DNA from: Flavobacteriales bacterium | GTDB taxonomy: Bacteria > Bacteroidota > Bacteroidia > Flavobacteriales > Flavobacteriaceae | Assembly: GCA_027031025.1 (NCBI GenBank) | Contig: JALVEJ010000186.1 | Coordinates: 1 to 9,562, forward strand | Direction: 5' to 3' | DNA length: 9,562 nt | In this document: in pieces, positions 1 to 6,755 of the stretch | Position numbering within the stretch: the stretch's first letter is position 1 | Layout: each line of letters opens with the position of its first letter | The notes under the pieces: generated by a model | What the model was told of the DNA's origin: nothing | Seen by the model: only the letters and a program-made list of their open reading frames with translations | Databases searched by the model: none | Made by a program: the position numbers and the translations under genes

Positions 1-660
1 GTCAAACCGCCCAAACGCAAGGGCTATTTGTTTAAAGGTTATACCGAACTCAAAGCGGTTTTCGGACAACTGCTGCATTATCCGGCATTAAAACGTTTTT
101 TAGCCGCTTTTTTCTTATATAGCTTGGCAGCGCAAACTATTTTTTATGTGGCAGGCTTGTTTGGCAGTAAAGAATTGCAACTGGATTCCGGCAAGCTCAT
201 TGCCACAATTTTGGTCATTCAATTAGTCGGAATTGTCGGTGCTTTGGGCTTTTCACGTATCTCGAAAATCATTGGTAATATTAGAGCCTTACAAGTGATT
301 TTATTGATTTGGGTCGGTATTACCATTAGTGCTTATCTGCTGGATAAAAACAATCCGAATGTCGAAATGCAGTTTTATATACTTGGGGGCTTTGTCGGTT
401 TGGTTATGGGGTCTATTCAAGCTTTATCGCGTTCATCCTATTCCAAAATGCTTCCCAGCGACACACATAAACATGCCACATTTTTCAGTTTTTACGATTT
501 TGCCGAAAAAATAGCTATCGTGCTAGGAACATTTTCATTCGGAGCATTAGAAGCTTTAACCGGTTCCATGAAGTCTGCAGTGTTGATGATGTCTGTCATC
601 TTTTTAGTGGCGATGTTGATATTGGGGACCATTAAAGATAAAAACATTGCCAACCTGTAG
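1..660 (+). CDS. MFS transporter, UMF1/Atg22-like, C-terminal part (5' end outside window)
   Basis: The reading frame is open from base 1 (VKPPKRKGY...), so the gene begins upstream of the window. The 219 readable residues contain about six hydrophobic segments (around residues 33-60, 63-85, 95-113, 125-146, 161-188 and 190-208). That is the C-terminal half of a 12-helix major facilitator protein. The segment QALSRSSYSKMLP (around 140-152), just before a helix containing FFSFYDFAEK, is characteristic of the UMF1 family related to yeast Atg22. The protein would lie in the inner membrane and act as an efflux or uptake carrier; the substrate cannot be told from sequence. It stands alone on the plus strand and converges with the Crp/Fnr gene 45 bases downstream. 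A TTG at 28 is internal, not a start. Family assignment is fairly secure, substrate unknown. Confidence 0.85.
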   Translation, partial: VKPPKRKGYLFKGYTELKAVFGQLLHYPALKRFLAAFFLYSLAAQTIFYVAGLFGSKELQLDSGKLIATILVIQLVGIVGALGFSRISKIIGNIRALQVILLIWVGITISAYLLDKNNPNVEMQFYILGGFVGLVMGSIQALSRSSYSKMLPSDTHKHATFFSFYDFAEKIAIVLGTFSFGALEALTGSMKSAVLMMSVIFLVAMLILGTIKDKNIANL

Positions 661-676
661 CAAACTTTTAAGTTTG
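661..676 (+). terminator. Weak hairpin after the MFS gene
   Basis: Directly after the TAG stop, the arms CAAACT and AGTTTG pair around a TTTA loop (6 bp). No clean T-run follows; the next bases are GGACTTTAATTTAT. The position between two convergent genes fits a terminator, but the stem is short and AT-rich, so this is tentative. Confidence 0.3.
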
Positions 677-705
677 GACTTTAATTTATCTTGTTTTAGA
701 CAAAA

Positions 706-1341
706 TTAGTTCAAGAGTTCTATCCGGTTGCGATATAATTTAATTCTCCCTTCATGTTCCAATTGCTTTAATAAACGCGAAACCACCACACGCGATGTGG
801 ACAAATCATTGGCAATTTCTTGATGGGTTATGTTAATAATTTTAGTTTGAAGCGCTTTTGATGCTTTTTCCAGATATTTCATGATCCGTTGGTCCATTTT
901 CATAAAGACTATGGTATCCATCATATCCAGAAATTCTTTCATTCTTTGATTAAAGTTTCTACAAACATAATACCGCCAACTTGGAAACTCTTTGGTTAAA
1001 TGATCCATCAAATGCACCGGATAAAGCAAGAGTTCCGCATCGGTTTCCATGATGAAATCAATTTCACTGGTTTTGGTTATTGCGCATATTGAAAAGGTTG
1101 CCGTGCAAGCTTCTTTTTCATTTAAATAAAATAAAATATGCTCTTCACCACTACTATCAGTCCTGACAACTTTGGCGGTTCCTGACAATACAATGGGAAT
1201 ATCTTTTATTTCATCGCCACGCGAAATAAGTTGCGTGCCGGCTTCAAATGATTCGATACGACCATTGGCTGCTAAATCTTCCAAGAGTTTTTCGGAAAAA
1301 ATATCTCCTAAAACTTTTTCTAATTTGTGTTGTTTGTTCAT
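706..1341 (-). CDS. Crp/Fnr-family transcriptional regulator
   Basis: A 211-residue protein with a cyclic-nucleotide-binding-like beta-barrel (about residues 10-115), a dimerisation helix (about 120-155) and a C-terminal winged helix (about 160-210). The helix-turn-helix reads ITHQEIANDL-STSRVVVSRLLKQLE (171-195), with the recognition helix at S181-L191. The length is normal for the family. There are three cysteines: C79 and C86 sit in the effector domain (EACTATFSIC) and C127 at the start of the dimer helix. There is no N-terminal Fnr-type cysteine cluster. The ATG at 1341 lies 3 bases after the NifU-like gene's stop, so the gene is very probably the last cistron of the mrp-nifU-crp transcript. 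The effector is unknown; linkage to Fe-S genes suggests a redox or Fe-S signal, but that is inference. Confidence 0.9.
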   Translation of the reverse strand: MNKQHKLEKVLGDIFSEKLLEDLAANGRIESFEAGTQLISRGDEIKDIPIVLSGTAKVVRTDSSGEEHILFYLNEKEACTATFSICAITKTSEIDFIMETDAELLLYPVHLMDHLTKEFPSWRYYVCRNFNQRMKEFLDMMDTIVFMKMDQRIMKYLEKASKALQTKIINITHQEIANDLSTSRVVVSRLLKQLEHEGRIKLYRNRIELLN

Positions 1342-1344
1342 AAT

Positions 1345-1578
1345 TTATAGACTTTTTACCTTCTCAATTTCAGGTAAATATTTTTTGATGATTTGTTTCA
1401 CTCCGACATTTAAAGTTAAATTATTAATCTTACAATTAAAACAATTACCTTCAAACTGCACTAAAACTTCCTTATCAGTATAATCGATCAAAGAAATATC
1501 ACCGCCATCTTTTTGTAAAAATGGGCGGATTTCATCTAAAGCTTGGTTGAGTTTGATGAGTTTTTCTTGATCTTTCAT
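1345..1578 (-). CDS. NifU-like C-terminal domain protein (Fe-S scaffold/carrier)
   Basis: A 77-residue protein that is essentially a single NifU C-terminal (Nfu) domain. The helical start has the family pattern LDEIRPFLQKDGGDISL (14-30), followed by a beta-strand and the cluster-binding CxxC at C46-F-N-C49 (GNCFNC). Two such domains together bridge one 4Fe-4S cluster and pass it to client apoproteins in the cytosol. No IscU-like or ferredoxin domain is attached. It lies 33 bases after mrp and 3 bases before the Crp/Fnr gene, all on the minus strand, so one message is likely. Mrp beside a small Nfu protein is a familiar arrangement in Flavobacteriia. The usual family motif has small residues after the first cysteine (GxCxxC), and this one fits. 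Confidence 0.9.
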   Translation of the reverse strand: MKDQEKLIKLNQALDEIRPFLQKDGGDISLIDYTDKEVLVQFEGNCFNCKINNLTLNVGVKQIIKKYLPEIEKVKSL

Positions 1579-1611
1579 AAGGTGATTTTACAAACAACTA
1601 AAATATAAATT

Positions 1612-2742
1612 TTATTTGACACTGCAACCGGCTTGATTGGTAATTTGTATTTTTTCTGTCGGAGGTAGCGTCTTATTGCGCTTTATGGTTTCTTCCACCA
1701 CATTTTTGGTGATTTGTTCAAAAGCTTTTTGTGTAGGCGTATTTTCTTGCAAAGCTGCCGGACGTCCAAAATCACCGGCTTCACGGACACTTTGTACCAA
1801 AGGAATTTCGCCGAGAAATGCCACGCCTAAATCTTCTGCCAAATATTTGCCGCCGTCTTTGCCGAAAATGTAATATTTGTTTTCAGGACATTCTGCCGGG
1901 GTAAAATAAGACATGTTTTCTACAATACCTAAAACAGGCACGTTAATGGTAGGATTTTTAAACATATCGACTGATTTTTTGACATCGGCAATGGCAACGT
2001 TTTGAGGTGTTGTTACGACTACTGCACCGGTAACCGGAAGAGTTTGCATTACGGACAATTGGATATCGCCGGTTCCGGGAGGTAAATCAATCAACATAAA
2101 ATCCAATTCACCCCAATCCGTATCAAAAACCATTTGATTGATAGCAGAGTTAGCCATACTGCCACGCCAAATAACCGCTTGGTCCGGACGGGCAAAATAG
2201 CCTATTGACATATTTTTAACACCGTGGGCTTCTATGGGGATAATCATAGTTTTATCGCCTACTTTTTTGGCACGCGGGCGTTCACCTTGGGTGCCAAACA
2301 TCAAGGGAATAGAAGGACCATAAACATCGGTATCTAAAATAGCGACTTTAAAGCCCATTTTTGCTAATGTAGTTGCCAAATTTGCCGTTACGGTAGATTT
2401 GCCAACGCCACCTTTACCAGAAGCTACGGCTATAATATTCTTTATTTTTTTCAAAGGTTTCTCCTTTTCACTTTCAGGAATCACTACTTTAACATTGATT
2501 TTGGTATCAACATCACCAAAATCTTTGGATAAAGCTTCCATGATATCATCTTCTAATTTTTTTCGAATATGCACCGCAGGAGAGTCAATCACTGCATCAA
2601 TCTCAATTTTTTTTCCGAAAATATCCGATTTGGTTTTAATATCTTTTATAACACCGTTTTCAACTACATTACCGTTTTTGCCTTGAACACTAATATTTTT
2701 TAAGAGTTCTTGTATGTTTTCTTTGTTTAGCTTTTTACTCAT
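1612..2742 (-). CDS. mrp: Mrp/NBP35 (ApbC)-family Fe-S carrier P-loop ATPase
   Basis: A 376-residue protein. The N-terminal 90 residues form a MIP18/DUF59-like domain, followed by a basic linker and a ParA/MinD-type P-loop ATPase domain. Visible motifs are the deviant Walker A SGKGGVGKST (108-117), LDTDVYGPSIP (136-146), a Walker B-like MLIDLPPGTGD (216-226) and VENMSYF (274-280). Family members bind an Fe-S cluster at a dimer-interface CxxC and load it onto targets with ATP hydrolysis. Here the first cysteine position is proline and only C285 remains (TPAECPEN); the other cysteine is C373 near the C terminus (AGCSVK). It heads a minus-strand operon with the NifU-like and Crp/Fnr genes. A TAnnTTTG -7 box lies 24 bases upstream of the ATG. 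Confidence 0.93.
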   Translation of the reverse strand: MSKKLNKENIQELLKNISVQGKNGNVVENGVIKDIKTKSDIFGKKIEIDAVIDSPAVHIRKKLEDDIMEALSKDFGDVDTKINVKVVIPESEKEKPLKKIKNIIAVASGKGGVGKSTVTANLATTLAKMGFKVAILDTDVYGPSIPLMFGTQGERPRAKKVGDKTMIIPIEAHGVKNMSIGYFARPDQAVIWRGSMANSAINQMVFDTDWGELDFMLIDLPPGTGDIQLSVMQTLPVTGAVVVTTPQNVAIADVKKSVDMFKNPTINVPVLGIVENMSYFTPAECPENKYYIFGKDGGKYLAEDLGVAFLGEIPLVQSVREAGDFGRPAALQENTPTQKAFEQITKNVVEETIKRNKTLPPTEKIQITNQAGCSVK

Positions 2743-2765
2743 TTTGTTGTGATTTTTAAGGAATA

Positions 2766-2773
2766 CAAAATTA
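2766..2773 (-). promoter_or_regulatory. Candidate -7 box for the mrp-nifU-crp operon
   Basis: On the minus strand this reads TAATTTTG, matching the Bacteroidota -7 consensus TAnnTTTG, 23-30 bases before the mrp ATG. The expected -33 position (near 2792) holds only TTTT rather than TTTG. The match is good for -7 but the motif is common by chance in AT-rich DNA. Confidence 0.4.
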
Positions 2774-2965
2774 CAAATTTTTTCTTATTTAAAATGATTA
2801 TAAATTTTGAACTAAAATACAATTCCTTTTTGGGATAATGGTCATGATGATATGATTCTAGAACTTAAATGATTATGAGCCTTAAAACACAATATTGAGT
2901 CAAGTTTATGGGTTGAAATACAGATGCTTATGGAGGGAAATGCTTAATGATGAATATTCAAATAT
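2774..2965. other. AT-rich intergenic spacer between permease 3' end and mrp promoter
   Basis: I see no convincing gene here on either strand. It holds two copies of AAATGATTAT (about 2792 and 2867) and, at its left-gene edge, a nested dyad at 2947-2973 (ATGAT-g-AATATT-ca-AATATT-ta-ATCAT) that straddles the permease stop codon. The dyad has no GC-rich stem or T-run, so it is a poor intrinsic terminator. The rest may be a 3' untranslated region or upstream control DNA. Confidence 0.4.
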
Positions 2966-4198
2966 TTAATCATACTTTAAAACCTTAACAGGAGATATTT
3001 TACTAATCACCAAAACCGGTAACAAAAGCATGATTAAAATAGCAAATAATACGCCTGCATTGAGCAAAATAACGTCTTTTAAAGTGATAAATACGGGTGC
3101 CGTTCTGACGTAATAAGTTTCGGGATTTAACTTGATAAATCCCAAATGTTTTTGTAAAAAAATCAATCCTAACCCGATGATGTTTCCTATTAATAAACCT
3201 ATACTGATGATATAGGTAGCTTGGATTAAAAAAATTTGTTGCAATTTTCGGTTGTTGCTTCCCAAAACTTTCATAATGGCAATAAACTGCCGTTTTTCAA
3301 AAATCATCACCAACAAAGTCGTAATCATATTGAGACCGGCTATAAAAATGATGATAACCAAAATTAATAAAATGTTGAAATCGAACATGTTAAGCCAGTT
3401 AAAAATCAAAGGATATTTGTCAATAATGGATTCGGTATTTAAAGTGGAAGGAACCGCTTCATAAATTTCATTGGTTTTGGGAATGATTTGGTCAAAATCG
3501 TTCAAAATCACTTCAAAACCTCCGGTTAAGGTATCAGACCATTTATAAAGTTTTTGCACCATTTTTAAATCGCCGATGATGTAAGTTTTGTCAAAGTCGT
3601 CAAAACCGGAATCGTAAATACCGGCAATTTTGAAAACCCGTAATTGCGGTTTTTGCGAACCTTGACGTAGAAAAAACGTATTGATTTTTTGATGTAATTT
3701 CAGATGCAAACGGTCGGCAATGGTTTTGGATAATATGATGCTGTCATTCATGTGCTTGCCGTAATGTGGAATGCTACCTTGTATCAAATAAGGTTTAAAA
3801 AGTTCCCAATTGTATAAGCTGTCAACGCCTTTTAAAATGATACCTTCAAAATCATTTGGTGTGCGAATTATGCCGCCGATTGTTGCAAATGCTTGCACAT
3901 TTTTTATGCCTTCTATATTTTTAAACTCCGGATAAAAATCTTGATGAAGAGAAATCGGTTTTAAAGTCAAGCCCGACTGATTGGTATCATAATTGCTGAT
4001 AATAATATGCCCCGAAAATGCCGAAATTTTTTCTCTGATTTTGTGTTGCAGACCAAATCCGGTAGCCATTGAAATCAGCATAATAATCATGCCAATCGCA
4101 ATAGAGGTGATTGCGATTTTAATAATCGGAGAAGATATCTTATTTTTGTGGTCGTCAGCCCCGATTAAACGTTTGGCTATAAAAAAAATGTTATTCAA
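2966..4198 (-). CDS. FtsX/LolE-type ABC transporter permease
   Basis: From a TTG start at 4198 the product is 410 residues (MNNIFFIAKRLIG...). It has the layout of a MacB/FtsX permease: one helix near the N terminus (about 26-50, IKIAITSIAIGM...), a large extracytoplasmic domain (about 51-270) and three C-terminal helices (about 274-299, 322-348, 376-399), ending ISPVKVLKYD. The segment EKRQFIAIMKVLGSNNRKLQQIF after helix 2 is the coupling region that contacts an ATPase. Such proteins work with a LolD-like ATPase, in LolCE to release lipoproteins from the inner membrane; no ATPase gene is adjacent. The frame stays open upstream to an ATG at 4306, but that would bury the start of the divergent lipoprotein gene. 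FIAKR at the very N terminus is where relatives begin, so I prefer TTG. A lipoprotein-release role is likely but unproven. Confidence 0.85.
   Translation of the reverse strand: MNNIFFIAKRLIGADDHKNKISSPIIKIAITSIAIGMIIMLISMATGFGLQHKIREKISAFSGHIIISNYDTNQSGLTLKPISLHQDFYPEFKNIEGIKNVQAFATIGGIIRTPNDFEGIILKGVDSLYNWELFKPYLIQGSIPHYGKHMNDSIILSKTIADRLHLKLHQKINTFFLRQGSQKPQLRVFKIAGIYDSGFDDFDKTYIIGDLKMVQKLYKWSDTLTGGFEVILNDFDQIIPKTNEIYEAVPSTLNTESIIDKYPLIFNWLNMFDFNILLILVIIIFIAGLNMITTLLVMIFEKRQFIAIMKVLGSNNRKLQQIFLIQATYIISIGLLIGNIIGLGLIFLQKHLGFIKLNPETYYVRTAPVFITLKDVILLNAGVLFAILIMLLLPVLVISKISPVKVLKYD
4142..4149 (+). promoter_or_regulatory. Possible -7 box for the NamZ-type gene
   Basis: TATTTTTG matches TAnnTTTG and would give a leader of about 55 bases before the ATG at 4212. 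It lies inside the divergent permease's coding sequence. No TTTG stands at a good -33 distance (only TTTT at 4117-4120), so support is weak. Confidence 0.25.
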
Positions 4199-4211
4199 AA
4201 TAACGGAATTT

Positions 4212-5414
4212 ATGAAATTCAAAAATACATATTTATTAAGTATCGTCCTATTTTTAATTGTTTTTTCGTGCAAAAGTTCTTCCAAAGAACGTGGTGTTGC
4301 GTCCAAAATACGTAAAACTTCAAAAATTTTGCCGGGTGCTTATGATATGAATCGCTATTTGGTTTTGCTACAAAATAAGCGTGTAGCAGTTGTCGGTAAT
4401 CAAACTTCTGAAATAAACGGCATGCATTTGGTTGATACGTTATTGCATCGCGGCATCCATATTGTTAAAGTTTTTGCGCCTGAACATGGTTTTCGCGGAC
4501 AGGCTTCTGCCGGTGAACAGGTTGCCGACGCCAAAGATCAAAAAACCGGTTTGCCTATTATTTCACTTTATGGCAAACATAAAAAACCAACCGCCAAAGA
4601 TTTACAAAATGTTGACATCATTGTATTTGATATTCAAGATGTCGGGGCAAGATTTTATACTTATTTATCAACTTTACATTATGTTATGGAAGCCGCAGCC
4701 GAACAACATCTTCCGGTCGTCGTTTTAGACCGCCCTAATCCTAATGCCGATTATATTGCCGGTCCGGTTATGGCTGACGAGAACCGCTCATTTGTTGGTA
4801 TGCATCCGGTACCTATTGTGTATGGGATGACGATTGGCGAATATGCCCGGATGATTAACGGCGAACATTGGCTAAAAAACGGTTTGCAAGTTGATTTGAC
4901 TGTTATTCCAATTCAACATTACACGCATCAATCGATTTATCATTTGCCGGTAAAACCATCGCCTAATTTGCCTAATTATCAATCTGTTAGATTGTATCCG
5001 TCACTTTGTTTGTTTGAAGGCACGGATGTTAGTGTCGGTAGGGGGACTAATTTCCCGTTTCAAGTTTACGGCTCTCCATATTTGCCAAAAACCGGTTTTT
5101 CATTTGTGCCGCAACCCAATGCCGCCAGCAAATGGCCAATTCATAAAGGCGAGGTATGTTATGGGGAGGATTTACGACAGGTTCAACCGCCTAAGGATTT
5201 ATATCTGGGTTGGTTAATTAAAGCTTACCGGACTTATCCCGATTCTTTAAAGTCAAAATTTTTTAATAAATATTTTGCAAAACTTGCCGGCGTAAAGTAT
5301 TTGAAAAGTGATATTCAAAACCATATGCCTGTTGAGCAAATTAAAGCCAAATGGCAAGAGGGTATTGCACGTTTTAAGGCAATTAGACAAAAGTATTTGA
5401 TTTATTCAGATTGA
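4212..5414 (+). CDS. namZ: NamZ-family exo-beta-N-acetylmuramidase (DUF1343), lipoprotein
   Basis: A 400-residue protein of the DUF1343/YbbC family (GH171), whose studied members cleave terminal MurNAc from peptidoglycan fragments. The N terminus is a lipoprotein signal: MKFKN, a hydrophobic run (7-18) and lipobox VFSC with C20 as the lipidated residue. Family blocks in order are FAPEHGFRG (88-96), TGLPIISLYGK (112-122), FDIQDVGARFYTY (139-151), LDRPNPN (172-178), GMTIGE (205-210), KPSPNLPN (248-255) and FEGTDVSVGRGT (268-279). The acidic residue in EHGFRG is the obvious catalytic candidate. Residues after C20 (KSSSKE) lack an early acidic cluster, so surface export is not obvious and a periplasm-facing anchor is likely. 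The ATG at 4212 is chosen because it gives the signal peptide; the open frame upstream is only the permease antisense. The gene ends in a hairpin terminator. Confidence 0.92.
   Translation: MKFKNTYLLSIVLFLIVFSCKSSSKERGVASKIRKTSKILPGAYDMNRYLVLLQNKRVAVVGNQTSEINGMHLVDTLLHRGIHIVKVFAPEHGFRGQASAGEQVADAKDQKTGLPIISLYGKHKKPTAKDLQNVDIIVFDIQDVGARFYTYLSTLHYVMEAAAEQHLPVVVLDRPNPNADYIAGPVMADENRSFVGMHPVPIVYGMTIGEYARMINGEHWLKNGLQVDLTVIPIQHYTHQSIYHLPVKPSPNLPNYQSVRLYPSLCLFEGTDVSVGRGTNFPFQVYGSPYLPKTGFSFVPQPNAASKWPIHKGEVCYGEDLRQVQPPKDLYLGWLIKAYRTYPDSLKSKFFNKYFAKLAGVKYLKSDIQNHMPVEQIKAKWQEGIARFKAIRQKYLIYSD
4220..4227 (-). promoter_or_regulatory. Possible -7 box for the permease gene, inside the divergent lipoprotein gene
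   Basis: The minus strand reads TATTTTTG, a TAnnTTTG match 22-29 bases before the TTG start at 4198. It sits within codons 3-6 of the NamZ-type gene. No TTTG is found at the usual -33 spacing, so it is tentative, but it supports TTG rather than the far-upstream ATG. Confidence 0.3.
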
Positions 5415-5429
5415 TTTTTTGTTTAAACC

Positions 5430-5461
5430 AATTGATTTGGGGAATCCAAATCAGTTTTTTT
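5430..5461. terminator. Intrinsic terminator between convergent namZ and egtD-like genes
   Basis: The arms AATTGATTTGG (5430-5440) and CCAAATCAGTT (5446-5456) form an 11-bp stem with one T-G wobble and a GGAAT loop. A T-run (5455-5461) follows on the plus strand, making a normal terminator for the NamZ-type gene. The right arm overlaps the stop codon of the minus-strand methyltransferase gene. In the minus direction the stem is followed by GGTTTAAAC, a weak U-tract, so termination there may be less efficient. Confidence 0.7.
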
Positions 5462-6437
5462 CAAAAAAAATGATACTAAACCAGTTTTTGTCGTCGGAAA
5501 AAACTTGCTTGATTTTTAGCTGACTATTTTGTGTCATGTTTTCTATATCTTTATCGGTAAATTTATAGGAATTTTCCGTATGAATAGATTCGCCTTGTTT
5601 TAAACTGATATTTATACCTTTATCTATCGTTATTTGAATATTTTTTCGGGCAACTAAGTGCATTTCTATCCGGTTTAGTTCACTATTGAAAAAAGCTTTA
5701 TGCGCAAAATCATCCGGAATAAAATTGGTATCAAGTATGCCATTCATCACTTGCATGATATTTTTGTTAAACCTTTCTGTCACCCCTTTGCTATCATTGT
5801 ATGCTTTTTCCAGAACTGCCGTTTCTTTTACGCGGTCTAATCCCAGTAATAAATAGTCACCCGGTTGCATTTCATTATAAAGGTTTTTTAGAAACCGGTC
5901 TCGTTCCGTTTCATCAAAATTGCCGATAGTGCTTCCTAAAAATAAGAATAATCGTTTCGGTTTTTTGGGTATCAAATGCAATTGTGTATTAAAATCCAAA
6001 ACTAAACCTGTTATGGATTTTAATTTGAAATTACACGACAAACCGGTTATGGACTGTTGAATTGCCGAATAGCTTATATCCACCGGAAAATAGGTGAGTC
6101 CGGCTAATGTTTCATCAGTTAATTGATTAAAAATTAAAGAAATTTTAGAAGCATCACCACTTCCTAATTCCACAATGGTAGCATTGGTAAAATCAAAATC
6201 GAGTTGTGACACGACATTACTTAAAATCTGTTTTTCTGTTCTTGTCGGATAATATTCCGGTAAAGAGGTGATTTGTTCAAATAATGCAGAGCCTTTTTCA
6301 TCATAAAAATATTTTGGTGAAATATATTTGGGCTTGGTTGTCAATCCGGTAAGAAGTTCATGTCTGACATCTCTCATATTCTTCTTTTTCAAATAATTCA
6401 AGATGTTTGACGGTGTTTGTATCGTTGCATGTTTCAT
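5451..6437 (-). CDS. egtD: EgtD/EanA-type L-histidine N-alpha-methyltransferase
   Basis: A 328-residue SAM-dependent methyltransferase, close to the roughly 320 residues of mycobacterial EgtD. EgtD trimethylates histidine to hercynine, the first step to ergothioneine. Visible blocks are the N-terminal PKYFYDEKGSALFEQI...LPEYYPTRTE (41-68), SAM motif I VELGSGDASK (89-98), FPVDIS (117-122) and FLFLGSTIGNF (164-174). From memory of the M. smegmatis enzyme, histidine is held by Asn166, Tyr206, Glu282 and Ser284. The counterparts here are N173 (IGNF), Y213 (AYNDSKGVTERFN), E288 and S290 (HTENSYKF), all retained. That argues for histidine as substrate. The ATG at 6437 is chosen over an upstream ATG at 6563 because the extra 42 residues overlap the DUF427 gene and lack family character. 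It is the last gene of a minus-strand run, 10 bases after DUF427. No egtB is in the window. Confidence 0.88.
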   Translation of the reverse strand: MKHATIQTPSNILNYLKKKNMRDVRHELLTGLTTKPKYISPKYFYDEKGSALFEQITSLPEYYPTRTEKQILSNVVSQLDFDFTNATIVELGSGDASKISLIFNQLTDETLAGLTYFPVDISYSAIQQSITGLSCNFKLKSITGLVLDFNTQLHLIPKKPKRLFLFLGSTIGNFDETERDRFLKNLYNEMQPGDYLLLGLDRVKETAVLEKAYNDSKGVTERFNKNIMQVMNGILDTNFIPDDFAHKAFFNSELNRIEMHLVARKNIQITIDKGINISLKQGESIHTENSYKFTDKDIENMTQNSQLKIKQVFSDDKNWFSIIFFEKN

Positions 6438-6447
6438 GATAAAAAAT

Positions 6448-6732
6448 TTAATCTTTAACAATTTGAACTCCTTTCCAAAAGGCGATATAATTTTTGATAG
6501 GTTTTGCCGGATGTTTAGGATTGGGATAATACCAAGCCGCATTTTTGTTGATTTTGCCATCAACGACTAAATCATAATAAGATGCCTGCCCCTTCCAAGG
6601 ACAAACGGTATGTAATTCCGAGTGTTTTAAAAATTCTTGATGAACCGATTCCGGTGGAAAATAATGATTGTTTTCAATAATAATAGTATCCTGACTTTCG
6701 GCAATGATTTGGTTATTCCATATAGCTTTCAT
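6448..6732 (-). CDS. DUF427 domain protein
   Basis: A 94-residue single-domain protein of the DUF427 family. The family's recognisable blocks are all there: an N-terminal KAIWNNQIIAES, YFPPESV (24-30), HTVCPWKGQASYYDLVVDG (41-59) and AWYYPNPKHPAKPIKNYIAFWKG (66-88). The TxCPWKG motif carries the only cysteine, C44. No signal peptide or membrane segment is visible, so the protein is cytosolic. Biochemical function is not established for the family, and I do not assign one. It starts 23 bases after the flavoprotein gene's stop and ends 10 bases before the EgtD-like ATG, so co-transcription is likely. This makes a role near hercynine or ergothioneine metabolism worth considering, but only from context. 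Confidence 0.88.
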   Translation of the reverse strand: MKAIWNNQIIAESQDTIIIENNHYFPPESVHQEFLKHSELHTVCPWKGQASYYDLVVDGKINKNAAWYYPNPKHPAKPIKNYIAFWKGVQIVKD

Positions 6733-6755
6733 AAGCTTTTGATTTTGTGGTTAAT

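Noticed and set aside
1172..1483. Open plus-strand frame across the Crp/Fnr-NifU junction
   Set aside because: Antisense to two well-supported genes; no domain is seen.
2399..2686. Open plus-strand frame rich in Ser/Phe/Ile opposite mrp
   Set aside because: It is the mirror of the Lys/Glu-rich mrp codons; no start context or family resemblance.
2921..2944. Tiny plus-strand ATG frame with a purine-rich stretch in the mrp-permease spacer
   Set aside because: Seven codons only, with no sign of conservation that can be judged from one sequence.
3993..4211. Upstream extension of the NamZ-type frame
   Set aside because: The extra 73 residues are antisense to the permease's first helix and extracytoplasmic domain, and they would bury the lipoprotein signal peptide that starts at 4212.
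6438..6563. Upstream extension of the EgtD-like frame
   Set aside because: It overlaps the DUF427 gene in another frame, and the family N terminus fits the ATG at 6437.
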